From Actinomycetota bacterium (GTDB taxonomy: Bacteria > Actinomycetota > Thermoleophilia > Gaiellales > Gaiellaceae), in contig VAXK01000011.1 in assembly GCA_005885565.1 (NCBI GenBank), positions 849 through 19,727 on the forward strand: 18,879 bases of DNA, written 5' to 3'. Shown piece after piece: positions 1 through 6,296 of this stretch. Each line of letters opens with the position of its first letter. Positions within the stretch are counted from its first letter, which is position 1. Under the pieces are notes generated by a model that saw only the letters and a list, made by a program, of their open reading frames with translations, did no database searches and had not been told where the DNA came from. A program made the position numbers and the translations under genes.

Positions 1-2
1 TG

Positions 3-1259
3 CCGATCTCAGAGGCGATTGGCGGCTTCTCGCGCGTCTACGCCGCGGCCGTGCTGGACTACATGCGAGCGCTCCCGGAGGATGCCCTCGAGTCGGTGGT
101 ACGCGCGCTTTCGCGAGCGATCAGCGCCAACGGCAGCACGGTGTACATCTTCGGCAACGGCGGCAGCCACGCGATCGCACGTCACCTCGAGTACGCACTC
201 CGGATGCGCTTCAGGGCTTTGTACGGCATCCGCATCAAGTGCGGCGTCGACTACCACAGCGCCCAAGCGCATGCCGTCGGGGGCGGGTACGTCTCGATCT
301 TCGAGGTCGTCCTCCGTACCGAGCGGGCGGACCGGGGCGACCTGGCGGTCTTCGTCAGCGGCAGCGGCGATTCGGACAACCTCTTGCACGCCGCGGCCTT
401 TTGCAGGGCGCAGGGAATCCAGTCTCTCTCGTTCGCAGGATTCGAAGGCGGCAAGATAAGCCGGCCGGGACTCACGGACGTGCCGTTCGTCGTCCGCATG
501 CCGGACCAGCAGATCGCGGAGGACATCATCCAGGCGATTCTCCGCGTGGCGGTCGACCTCGCCTATGAGCGCTGCGTCGGCACGGCCGGCTCGGCGCGGG
601 ACGCCATCTCGCGCTATTCGCTGTGCTTGGAGGCAAGCCTCGACCGGCTCGAGCCGGCGTGGTTCGAACGCGTCAGCGCCGGCGTCTGCGAGGCCTTCTT
701 CGCGGGGCGGACGGTCTTCCTCCTGGCTCCCGAAGGCGCACCGCTCAGCGTTTCCGCCGAGCATACGGCGCACAACTTCAACTGGGACGCCGTCTACCAG
801 ATCTCGAACCCGCCTCGGAGGCGCATCTGCTCGACGCCGACGAGCTGCGATTACACCGGTATCGGAAACGATCGGGTGACGCCGGCGATCGTGTCCTGTC
901 AGCAGCTGGCGGCGGCCGAGCCGGGGGACGTCCTCCTCCTCTTCACCGAGGACCTGTCGTCGGAGGTCGTTCAGCGCGTGGTCGCCGCCGCCCAGTCGGT
1001 GCCGATGACGGTCTATGCGTTGACCGGTCGCGACGGGCCGAGCCGATCGCGTCACGTCGACGTCGCGAGTCTCGAGAGCGACGTCCCGGGCGTGCTCGCC
1101 GACGTGGGCCAGATGTGCGGCCACATGCTCGGCCGGGTGATCCACATGCGTCTCGCGCAGGCGGTCGATCCGGGCTGCGTGATCGACAACGGCGAGACGT
1201 ACCTGATCGACAACGATCTGGCGCAGCGGCGGCTGCTCGATGTGCTCACCGCTCTATGA
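3..1259 (+). CDS. Double SIS-domain sugar-phosphate-binding protein (5' end cut by window)
   Basis: The frame is open from base 3 and codes for plausible protein before the first in-frame GTG at 51, so the true start is probably outside the window. The first SIS (sugar isomerase) domain carries the GmhA-like phosphosugar loop FGNGGSHAIA, about residues 34-43 counted from GTG 51. A second Rossmann-like half follows (RTVFLLAPEG near residue 230, then LLLLFTEDLSS). SIS domains bind phosphorylated sugars in isomerases and in sugar-sensing regulators. The GmhA zinc ligands are not obvious, so isomerase activity is not assured. No DNA-binding domain is visible. The stop at 1257-1259 lies inside the next gene, which suggests translational coupling and a shared pathway. 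Family assignment is fairly safe; the substrate is unknown. Confidence 0.75.
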   Translation, partial: PISEAIGGFSRVYAAAVLDYMRALPEDALESVVRALSRAISANGSTVYIFGNGGSHAIARHLEYALRMRFRALYGIRIKCGVDYHSAQAHAVGGGYVSIFEVVLRTERADRGDLAVFVSGSGDSDNLLHAAAFCRAQGIQSLSFAGFEGGKISRPGLTDVPFVVRMPDQQIAEDIIQAILRVAVDLAYERCVGTAGSARDAISRYSLCLEASLDRLEPAWFERVSAGVCEAFFAGRTVFLLAPEGAPLSVSAEHTAHNFNWDAVYQISNPPRRRICSTPTSCDYTGIGNDRVTPAIVSCQQLAAAEPGDVLLLFTEDLSSEVVQRVVAAAQSVPMTVYALTGRDGPSRSRHVDVASLESDVPGVLADVGQMCGHMLGRVIHMRLAQAVDPGCVIDNGETYLIDNDLAQRRLLDVLTAL

Positions 1260-1977
1260 CGATACGTCCCTGGTCGTGGGTGTCGCCTACACCTACGACA
1301 CCAGTCGGACCGCCCGGAGGGCGCTGACCCGTGAGAAGCCCGGGCACAGCTCGTGGACGGATTCGTTCTCGTTCTTCGTCAAGTGCCGGCTCGACGAGAC
1401 CTCGCCGCACGGCGGAGAGCTGAGGCTGAAGCCCGGACTGACAAACGGCGGAACGGCACCCCACTGGCCGGAAGCCGAGCTGGCGGCTTTGCTCGGTCCA
1501 GGCCACGACATCGTCGCGTACACGCTGGCGAACGACTTTACGGCCTTCACCGTCGAGACCGGCAGCGGCGTAGGCGACCGCGACAACACCTACCTCGGCA
1601 AGTGTTGGCCGGGCAGCTGCGGCCTGGGGTCCTTCGTGCCCGCGACCGAGCTCGGGCCGGTGGACGACCTTCCCATCGCCCTACGCATCGAGCGCGGCGA
1701 GCGCAGGATCTACGCCGAGACGTATCGCACGTCGAGCCGCCGGCGAGAGTTCTCGGAGGTCGCCGATCTCATCGTCCGCCGGAGGAAGCGTTTGGGCGAG
1801 GCGGCGCCGCGCTCGAAGCGCGTGCACCTGGACGAGAGCGGTCGACTGCCGGCAGGGACGGTGATCCTGCTCGGCACCGGGTTGATCGTGCCGCCGGAGG
1901 CGTACTGCCGGCCCGGTGACCGGATCACGGTGTCGTGTCCGGGGCTTGGCGAGCTGAGCCACTTCGTGACGACATAA
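1240..1977 (+). CDS. Fumarylacetoacetate hydrolase (FAH) family protein
   Basis: 245 residues from ATG 1240, overlapping the SIS gene by 20 nt with no clear Shine-Dalgarno, so it is probably coupled. The FAH fold is seen in PEAELA followed by AYTLANDFTAFTVE (the metal-binding glutamates and the usual GYTxxND block), in YLGKCWPGSCGLGSF (equivalent to the common YLPxAKxxxGSCALGP signature) and in the C-terminal PAGTVILLGTG plus RPGDRITVSCPGLGEL strand. Family members cleave or dehydrate 2-keto acids, including 2-keto-3-deoxy sugar acids, using a divalent metal. The signature variant resembles the sugar-acid dehydratase branch, which would fit the sugar-binding neighbour; that is inference. The N-terminus is short, and GTG 1279 is an alternative start. 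Confidence 0.72.
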   Translation: MCSPLYDDTSLVVGVAYTYDTSRTARRALTREKPGHSSWTDSFSFFVKCRLDETSPHGGELRLKPGLTNGGTAPHWPEAELAALLGPGHDIVAYTLANDFTAFTVETGSGVGDRDNTYLGKCWPGSCGLGSFVPATELGPVDDLPIALRIERGERRIYAETYRTSSRRREFSEVADLIVRRRKRLGEAAPRSKRVHLDESGRLPAGTVILLGTGLIVPPEAYCRPGDRITVSCPGLGELSHFVTT

Positions 1978-1982
1978 TCGGC

Positions 1983-1988
1983 TACCCT
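1983..1988 (+). promoter_or_regulatory. Candidate -10 box (TACCCT) of the cold-shock gene
   Basis: TACCCT lies just after the stop of the FAH gene, in a short stretch that interrupts the coding density. It would start RNA near 1995 and give the cold-shock gene a leader of roughly 75-80 nt. No good -35 hexamer is visible, so the call rests on the TAnnnT pattern and position alone. Confidence 0.35.
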
Positions 1989-2029
1989 GCGCGCGAAAAC
2001 CAGGACGTGTTCGGCGGCGCGCACCTGAG

Positions 2030-2068
2030 CGCCTTCCCTACTCGTTCGATCGCAAGGTAGGGGAGGTG
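2030..2068 (+). promoter_or_regulatory. Leader hairpin that hides the Shine-Dalgarno of the cold-shock gene
   Basis: Bases 2032-2041 (CCTTCCCTAC) pair with 2057-2066 (GTAGGGGAGG): ten base pairs with a single G-U, and a 15-nt loop. Flanking 2030-2031 can add a pair with 2067-2068 plus a G-U. The 3' arm is exactly the ribosome-binding site, six bases before ATG 2073. An SD buried in a leader helix is a known way for temperature or RNA chaperones to control cold-shock genes. The pairing is seen; the regulatory role is inferred. Confidence 0.5.
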
Positions 2069-2072
2069 TTAT

Positions 2073-2279
2073 ATGGCGACCGGAACCGTGAAGTGGTTCA
2101 ACGACTCGAAGGGCTACGGGTTCATCCAGCCCGAGGAGGGCGGGAAGGACCTGTTCGTCCACCATTCGCAGATCGCGGGCGAGGGTTTCAAGACCCTGTC
2201 CGAGGGTGCGAAGGTGGAATTCGAGACGCGCGAGGGGACGAAGGGCCCCGAGGCGACCAACGTCGTCGCGATCGGCTAG
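2073..2279 (+). CDS. cspA: Cold-shock protein, CspA family
   Basis: A 68-residue OB-fold nucleic-acid chaperone. It has both RNA-binding motifs: KGYGFIQ (RNP1, about residues 13-19) and DLFVHHS (RNP2, about residues 26-32), after the canonical GTVKWFN opening. Length is typical of the family (65-70 residues). Such proteins melt RNA secondary structure and help translation, especially after a temperature drop. ATG 2073 follows a strong GGGGAGG with a six-base spacer, but that SD can be paired in a leader hairpin. The gene is closed by a 16-bp hairpin and is followed by an IF-1 gene, so both neighbours act in translation. Whether it is cold-induced or constitutive cannot be told from sequence. 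Confidence 0.96.
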   Translation: MATGTVKWFNDSKGYGFIQPEEGGKDLFVHHSQIAGEGFKTLSEGAKVEFETREGTKGPEATNVVAIG

Positions 2280-2292
2280 TCGTTGATCGTCG

Positions 2293-2327
2293 GCCGCCCG
2301 CCCCGCCTTGAAGGCGGGGCGGGCGGC
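2293..2327 (+). terminator. Strong GC hairpin after the cold-shock gene
   Basis: A perfect 16-bp inverted repeat (2293-2308 with 2312-2327, loop TGA) starts 14 bases after the csp stop. There is no T-run, as is common for high-GC actinobacterial terminators. It lies between csp and the strong SD of infA, so it could end the csp message or only partly separate the two genes. Confidence 0.7.
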
Positions 2328-2347
2328 AAGCTCGGAAGGAGGTGAAC

Positions 2348-2569
2348 GTGGCAGGAAAAGAGGAGAAGATCGAGCTCGAGGGCGAGGTCGTCGAGGCCTT
2401 CCGCAACGGCATGTACAAGATCGCGCTCGACAACGGCCACGAGACCCTCGGCTACACCGCCGGCAAGATGCGGCGCTACCGGATCCGCATCAATCCGGGC
2501 GACCGCGTGAAGGTCGAGGTCTCGCCGTACGACCTCGGCCGCGGCCGGATCGTCTACCGCGAGCGCTAG
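2348..2569 (+). CDS. infA: Translation initiation factor IF-1 (stand-alone copy)
   Basis: 73 residues, the usual IF-1 length. IF-1 sits in the A site of the 30S subunit and steers initiator tRNA to the P site. The S1-type OB fold shows the family blocks IELEGEVVEAFRNGMYKIALDNGHE, AGKMRRYRIRI and the C-terminal SPYDLGRGRIVYR. GTG 2348 is preferred over GTG 2342 because a near-perfect anti-SD match (AAGGAGGTGA, 2336-2345) overlaps 2342 and is correctly spaced only for 2348. The usual His-Ile in the AHISGKMR block is replaced (LGYTAGKMR), so this may be a divergent paralogue. It is not in a ribosomal-protein operon here; csp is upstream and a redox enzyme downstream. Confidence 0.93.
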   Translation: MAGKEEKIELEGEVVEAFRNGMYKIALDNGHETLGYTAGKMRRYRIRINPGDRVKVEVSPYDLGRGRIVYRER

Positions 2570-2570
2570 A

Positions 2571-2588
2571 GGCACCGCTCGCGGTGCC
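2571..2588 (+). terminator. Hairpin directly after infA
   Basis: GGCACCG (2571-2577) pairs with CGGTGCC (2582-2588) around a four-base loop, beginning one base after the infA stop. No T-run follows. Its position argues against GTG 2584, which lies in the 3' arm, as the start of the next gene. Confidence 0.6.
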
Positions 2589-2667
2589 GACTCAGGACGC
2601 GACGGCTCCGCCGGCGTGTCCGTCTGAAACGACCGGTCGACACGTTGGACGCTTCACCGAGAGACGC

Positions 2668-4134
2668 TTGAACCGGCGCCAGTTCCTGGGCGTTGCGGCG
2701 GGCGCGGCCCTTCTGGGGCCACATCTCGCCTCACCGCCTCATCTTCGTGAGCTTCGCCGCGGCCTCGCCGGCGACGTGCTCACGCCCGGAAGCGCCGGCT
2801 ACGACCGGGCGCGCCTGCTCTACAGCCCGCGCTTCGACACGGCCCGCCCGGAGGCGATCGTCTTCTGCGAGACCGTTGGCGACGTCGTCCACACGATCCG
2901 GTGGGCGCGGCGCTACCGCGTGCATCTCGTCCCGCGCTCGGGCGGGCACAGCTATGGCGGCTACTCGACGACGACCGGCGTCGTCCTCGACGTCTCGCGC
3001 TTGAGCCGGGTACGCGTGTCCGGACGGCTCGCCGTCGTCGGCGCCGGGGCGCTGCTCGTCGACGTGTACTCGGCGCTCGCCGCACACGGCCGGATGATCC
3101 CGGCCGGGACGTGCCCGTCGGTCGGGATCGCCGGCCTGACGCTGGGCGGGGGTCACGGCTACGCCTCGCGCAAGCTGGGGCTCGCCTGCGACGCGCTCAC
3201 CGGGCTCACGATCGTGACCGCCTCGGGCGAGGTGCTGCACTGCGACGCGCGCCGCCACACCGACCTCTTCTGGGCCTGCCGGGGCGGCGGCGGCGGCAAC
3301 TTCGGCGTCGTCACGAGCTTCACGTTCCGCACGACGCCGGTCGGCGGCGTCGCCACCTACGTGCTCGAGTGGCCGTGGGCGCAGGTGCGCGAGGTGGTCG
3401 CGGCCTGGCAGTCCTTCGCCCAGCACGCGCCGGACGAGCTCTCGTTCGACCTCAACCTCACCGCCACCGAGGTTCGGCCGCACGTGACCTCGGCGGGCCA
3501 GTACCTCGGCTCGCCGGCCGAGCTGCGGCGCGCGCTCGCACCGCTCCTCGCGGTCGGGACGCCGACGCGCGTCGAGATCACGGGGCGGACGTTCCTCGAG
3601 GCGGCGCTCCACTTCGCGGGCTGCGACCGCGAGGGCGTCGACCGATGCCGGCGCGCCGACAAGTTCCCCCCGGGGACGGTGCAGCGCGAGACCTGGAAGG
3701 CGAAGTCGGACTACGTGAAGCGGCCGCTTCCGCGGGCGGCGGTCGACGTGATGGTGCGTGCGTTGGAGGCACGCGTGGCGGATGCCGCCCTCGGCCGCGG
3801 CACGATCCTCCTCGACGCCTACGGCGGCGCGATCGCCCGCGTTCCGAAGGCGGCGACGGCGTTCGTCCACCGGGACGCCCTCTGCTCGGCTCAGTACCTC
3901 GCGTACTGGCCCGCCGGCGACGCGGCCCGAGCGGCCGCGAACCTCGCCTGGATGCGCGACTTCTACGCGTCGCTCCGCCCGTACGTGTCCGGGGAGGCCT
4001 ACGTGAACTACATCGACCCGGAGCTCCGCGACTGGCGCCACGCCTACTACGGATCGAACTATGCGCGGCTGCGGCGCGTCAAGCACCGTTACGACCCGAA
4101 GGACTTCTTCCACTTCGGACAGAGCGTCAGATAG
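2668..4134 (+). CDS. Tat-exported FAD-linked oxidoreductase, berberine-bridge-enzyme type
   Basis: 488 residues from TTG 2668, giving a Tat signal NRRQFLGVAAGAALLG at the N-terminus. GTG 2584 is in frame but falls inside the infA terminator. The FAD-binding (PCMH) domain spans about residues 45-225. RSGGHS supplies His94 and GTCPSVG supplies Cys149, the two residues that hold FAD by double covalent linkage in this family, followed by GGGHG and the GGGGGNFGVV block. The C-terminal BBE domain ends YGSNYARLRRVKHRYDPKDFF. Members oxidise alcohols, carbohydrates or alkaloid-like substrates with O2, acting outside the cytoplasm when exported. The substrate here is unknown. The VOC gene starts 10 nt downstream, with its -10 box overlapping this stop codon. 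Confidence 0.88.
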   Translation: MNRRQFLGVAAGAALLGPHLASPPHLRELRRGLAGDVLTPGSAGYDRARLLYSPRFDTARPEAIVFCETVGDVVHTIRWARRYRVHLVPRSGGHSYGGYSTTTGVVLDVSRLSRVRVSGRLAVVGAGALLVDVYSALAAHGRMIPAGTCPSVGIAGLTLGGGHGYASRKLGLACDALTGLTIVTASGEVLHCDARRHTDLFWACRGGGGGNFGVVTSFTFRTTPVGGVATYVLEWPWAQVREVVAAWQSFAQHAPDELSFDLNLTATEVRPHVTSAGQYLGSPAELRRALAPLLAVGTPTRVEITGRTFLEAALHFAGCDREGVDRCRRADKFPPGTVQRETWKAKSDYVKRPLPRAAVDVMVRALEARVADAALGRGTILLDAYGGAIARVPKAATAFVHRDALCSAQYLAYWPAGDAARAAANLAWMRDFYASLRPYVSGEAYVNYIDPELRDWRHAYYGSNYARLRRVKHRYDPKDFFHFGQSVR

Positions 4135-4137
4135 GGT
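4132..4137 (+). promoter_or_regulatory. -10 box (TAGGGT) for a leaderless VOC transcript
   Basis: TAGGGT overlaps the TAG stop of the flavoenzyme gene and is seven bases from GTG 4145, the spacing expected if transcription begins at the start codon. There is no Shine-Dalgarno for that GTG. The same arrangement recurs at several genes in the window. Confidence 0.45.
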
Positions 4138-4144
4138 CGCGCCC

Positions 4145-4525
4145 GTGGCCCGGCTCGCCGCAATCGGGATCGTCACTCGCGACATCGCGGCATCCGTCCG
4201 CTTCTACCGCCTGCTCGGCCTCGACGTCCCCGAGCCGGGCGACGGCCCGCACCACGACGTCGAGCTTCCCGGCGGCATCCGCCTCATGTGGGACACCGCC
4301 GAGCTGATGCAGCAGCTCGACCCGGAGCGCGAGGAGCCGCGCGGCCACCGCATGGCGCTCGCCTTCGAGTGCGAGAGCCCCGAGGACGTGAACGCGACCT
4401 ACGCGCGTCTCGTCGAGACCGGCTACGAAGGGAAGAAGGCGCCGTACGACGCCTTCTGGGGCCAGCGATACGCGAACGTCGTCGATCCCGACGGCAACGT
4501 CGTGGATCTCTTCGCGACGCTGTAG
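4145..4525 (+). CDS. VOC superfamily (glyoxalase/bleomycin-resistance-like) protein
   Basis: 126 residues with the paired beta-alpha-beta-beta-beta modules of the vicinal oxygen chelate fold. The first module opens LAAIGIVTRDIAASVRFYRLLGLDV and ends ELPGGIRLMW; the second is HRMALAFECESPEDVNATYARLVETGYEG, ending in the common YANVVDPDGNVVDLF. VOC proteins include metal-dependent isomerases, dioxygenases and metal-free ligand-binding proteins. The second-module acidic ligand position reads Asp (VDLF) rather than the usual Glu, so enzymatic activity is uncertain. It starts right after the flavoenzyme and may be expressed from its own leaderless promoter as well as by read-through. Confidence 0.85.
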   Translation: MARLAAIGIVTRDIAASVRFYRLLGLDVPEPGDGPHHDVELPGGIRLMWDTAELMQQLDPEREEPRGHRMALAFECESPEDVNATYARLVETGYEGKKAPYDAFWGQRYANVVDPDGNVVDLFATL

Positions 4526-4562
4526 GGAGTTTTATCCCTTCTAACCAGGGAAAGCGCCTCGT

Positions 4563-4799
4563 ATGCCCAACAAACGCGCCAACGTCAAGAACGAGAAGCA
4601 GTACGAGAAGCTCAAGGAGAAGGGCATGTCGAAGGAGCGCGCGGCGAAGATCGCGAACTCGCCGGGCGCCTCGAGCCGAGGCGGCAAGAAGTCCGGCTCC
4701 GGCAGCTCCTCCAGGAGCTCCTCGAAGCAGGGCGGCACGACCGCGCAGAAGAAGGCCGCGGGCCGCAAGGGCGGCCGCGCCGCCGCGCGGAAGAGCTAG
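4563..4799 (+). CDS. Small Lys/Arg-rich protein resembling the N-terminal half of DUF7218-type proteins
   Basis: 78 residues. The first ~35 (RANVKNEKQYEKLKEKGMSK, then ERAAKIANSPGAS) match a small actinobacterial family in which this block precedes a Rho_N-like domain. The rest is a low-complexity Ser/Gly/Lys tail ending in GGTTAQKKAAGRKGGRAAARKS, which resembles KGG-type stress proteins and histone-H1-like tails. No membrane segment or signal is present. A nucleic-acid-binding role is inferred from charge only. An AGGGA about ten bases upstream is a usable SD. A strong hairpin follows. A second small basic protein at 5339 carries the Rho_N-like half. Confidence 0.78.
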   Translation: MPNKRANVKNEKQYEKLKEKGMSKERAAKIANSPGASSRGGKKSGSGSSSRSSSKQGGTTAQKKAAGRKGGRAAARKS

Positions 4800-4811
4800 G
4801 AGTCCTCGGAT

Positions 4812-4839
4812 CGCGCCCCCGCGCCCCAGCGGGGGCGCG
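4812..4839 (+). terminator. Hairpin terminator after the small basic protein
   Basis: An 11-bp GC stem (4812-4822 with 4829-4839) and a six-base loop lie 12 bases after the stop codon, followed by AACCTTT. This is the expected form of an actinobacterial intrinsic terminator. Confidence 0.7.
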
Positions 4840-4860
4840 GAACCTTTGCAACGACTGCGG

Positions 4861-4866
4861 CATACT
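4861..4866 (+). promoter_or_regulatory. Candidate -10 box (CATACT) of the secreted-protein gene
   Basis: CATACT matches TATAAT at four of six positions, lies six bases before GTG 4873 and follows the terminator of the previous gene. No Shine-Dalgarno precedes that GTG, which fits a leaderless mRNA. Confidence 0.35.
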
Positions 4867-4872
4867 TCCGGC

Positions 4873-5301
4873 GTGGCCCGCTTCGCCGTCGTCGCGGCCG
4901 TGGTCGCCGCGGCCGTCGCTCTCGCCGCGCCGGCACATGCGGCGGCGCCGAACTACATCCTCGTGAGCGGCCCCGGCCTGGAGCAGCCGATCCTGCTGGA
5001 CGATTGGGCGGAGAACCTCGAGCTTCTCGTGGCGGTCGGCAACTCCCCGAGAGCGAAGCGTCCGGCTCTCCGTGGCCTGGCGCGGCGACCGCGCTTCGAC
5101 CTCGCCGAGTTCTGGGCCTGGAGCGCCAATCCGGCTCCGACCGATCCGAGCCAGGCCAACCAGCACGGCTCGTTCTACCCGGCCCACGGGCACAGGCCGG
5201 CCCTCTTCAAGATGATGGTCGACGGAACGAGGGTCCCGCGGATCGCGTCCGCTCGAGCGCTCGCGATCCTCGCGCGCCACGGCGTTCCGACGCGTCGTTG
5301 A
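4873..5301 (+). CDS. Small secreted protein of unknown function
   Basis: 142 residues. The N-terminus ARFAVVAAVVAAAVALAAPAHA is a clear Sec signal peptide with an AHA-A cleavage site near residue 24. The mature part opens with YILVSGPGLEQPILLDDWAENLELL and contains NQHGSFYPAHGHRPALFKMM and a C-terminal IASARALAILARHGVP. It is rich in Pro, Trp and Arg and has no Cys pair. I do not recognise the family. GTG 4873 was chosen because it begins the signal peptide exactly; the open frame extends far upstream only because of GC bias. It lies between two genes for small basic proteins but has its own probable promoter, so a shared function is not implied. Confidence 0.72.
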   Translation: MARFAVVAAVVAAAVALAAPAHAAAPNYILVSGPGLEQPILLDDWAENLELLVAVGNSPRAKRPALRGLARRPRFDLAEFWAWSANPAPTDPSQANQHGSFYPAHGHRPALFKMMVDGTRVPRIASARALAILARHGVPTRR

Positions 5302-5338
5302 GAGCCGTTGCGGGTATGGCGCAGTCGGAGGTGATCGA

Positions 5339-5617
5339 ATGGCGACGAGAAAGCAGGTCCAGGCCGCGAAGCGAAACGTGAAGGCCGCGCAGGAAGGGGC
5401 GAAGAAGAAGCGGACGATCGCCAACCTGCCGGCGAGCACGCGGCGCGAGCTCGGGAAGCAGGCGGCCCGTGGCCGCGCGCGAGGCGGCGCAGCCGGCCAC
5501 CGGCTCGAGGACAGGAACCGCGAGCAGCTCTACGAGATCGCGAAGAAGGAGGGAATTCCCGGCCGCTCGAAGATGGGCAAGTGGGACCTGATCCAGGCCA
5601 TCCGGAAGGCGCGCTGA
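5339..5617 (+). CDS. Small basic protein with a C-terminal Rho_N-like (SAP/LEM-fold) motif
   Basis: 92 residues. The N-terminal half is Lys/Arg-rich (RKQVQAAKRNVKAAQEGAKK, then TIANLPASTRRELGKQAARG). The C-terminal ~33 residues, RNREQLYEIAKKEGIPGRSK then MGKWDLIQAIRKAR, match the short helical Rho termination factor N-terminal motif, which binds RNA or DNA in several small stress-type proteins. The SD is excellent (GGAGGTGAT, ending four bases before ATG 5339), so translation is probably strong. Together with the gene at 4563 it looks like one two-part family split over two loci. Binding to nucleic acid is likely from motif and charge; the biological role is unknown. Confidence 0.82.
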   Translation: MATRKQVQAAKRNVKAAQEGAKKKRTIANLPASTRRELGKQAARGRARGGAAGHRLEDRNREQLYEIAKKEGIPGRSKMGKWDLIQAIRKAR

Positions 5618-5667
5618 CGGCAGCCGACCTCTGAAGAAGCTCGAGTGTCGACCCGTAGGTGGCCGCG

Positions 5668-5673
5668 TAGACT
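5668..5673 (+). promoter_or_regulatory. -10 box (TAGACT) for a leaderless membrane-protein transcript
   Basis: TAGACT ends six bases before ATG 5680, and there is no Shine-Dalgarno between them. This matches the leaderless pattern seen at 4132, 12577-12586 and 14031. Confidence 0.42.
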
Positions 5674-5679
5674 CTCGGC

Positions 5680-6069
5680 ATGCCGTGGCTCGCGCGCCTC
5701 GCGGTTGCCTGGGCGATCAACGCCGCCGCGCTCTGGGCTGCGGATGCGCTCTGGGGAAGCGTCCGCATCCACGGCTGGGCCGCCTACCTGATCGGCTCCG
5801 CCGTCCTCGGCATCGCGAACACCGTGCTCAAGCCGGTTCTCGCGCTGCTGACGCTGCCCCTGATCATCGTCACCCTCGGCTTCGCGTACCTCGCGATCAA
5901 CATCGCGATGGTCGCCCTGGCGGAGTGGATCGCGCCGAACTTCTCGATCGACGGCTTCTGGACCTACGTCGGAGTGGTGGTGGTCGTCTGGGCCGTGAAC
6001 TGGATCGGGCGCGAGGTGGTCGATCGGATCGAGGAAGGCACGCGCAGGCCACGGATCCTGCGCATTTAA
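5680..6069 (+). CDS. Phage-holin-4-superfamily (YvlD-like, PF04020) membrane protein
   Basis: 129 residues with four predicted membrane helices: about residues 4-24, 33-60 (ending in the family's NTVLKPVLALLTLP), 60-85 (LIIVTLGFAYLAINIAMVALAEW) and 97-115 (VGVVVVVWAVNWIGREVVD). The block GIANTVLKPVLALLTLPLII is the hallmark of PF04020 proteins. Despite the name these are ordinary chromosomal inner-membrane proteins, often linked to envelope stress; no lysis genes are nearby. A short charged cytoplasmic tail (IEEGTRRPRILRI) ends the protein. It is probably a single-gene transcript. Confidence 0.88.
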   Translation: MPWLARLAVAWAINAAALWAADALWGSVRIHGWAAYLIGSAVLGIANTVLKPVLALLTLPLIIVTLGFAYLAINIAMVALAEWIAPNFSIDGFWTYVGVVVVVWAVNWIGREVVDRIEEGTRRPRILRI

Positions 6070-6296
6070 AGGAGGGCTCGGCGGAACATCGTTGGGCCGC
6101 CCGGAGCGCGCTGCTCGCCCCGATGCGGCGTCCTCGGTCGCGCGCGTAGCCTCCGCCTACGAACGCTCCCTGCGTCCTTGCCACGAAACGAGCATCGCCA
6201 GGCAATCGGCGCGATTCCCCCGGACAGGGGAGGCGCCCGTGTACCTCTTGCCGCGACGCTAAGGCTTAGGTCTCCTCCCCAAGACCGGAGCTTCTC

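Noticed and set aside
2584..2667. Extended N-terminus of the flavoenzyme from GTG 2584
   Set aside because: The GTG lies in the 3' arm of the infA terminator and the added residues are unlike a Tat n-region; TTG 2668 begins the twin-arginine signal exactly. It remains a possible alternative.
2731..4185. Long minus-strand open frame opposite the flavoenzyme gene
   Set aside because: Its product is an Arg/Ala/Val-rich composition with no domain, as expected for the antisense of a high-GC gene; the plus strand has complete, conserved domain order.
5680..6069. Prophage holin
   Set aside because: The PF04020 family name is misleading; no endolysin, structural or integrase gene is nearby and the protein matches chromosomal YvlD-like membrane proteins.
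6070..6296. c-di-GMP or other riboswitch in the 227-base leader of the HD-GYP gene
   Set aside because: Short inverted repeats (for example CTAA-GGC-TTAG near 6258) are present, but none of the conserved cores of known riboswitch classes could be recognised; nothing else is seen in this gap.
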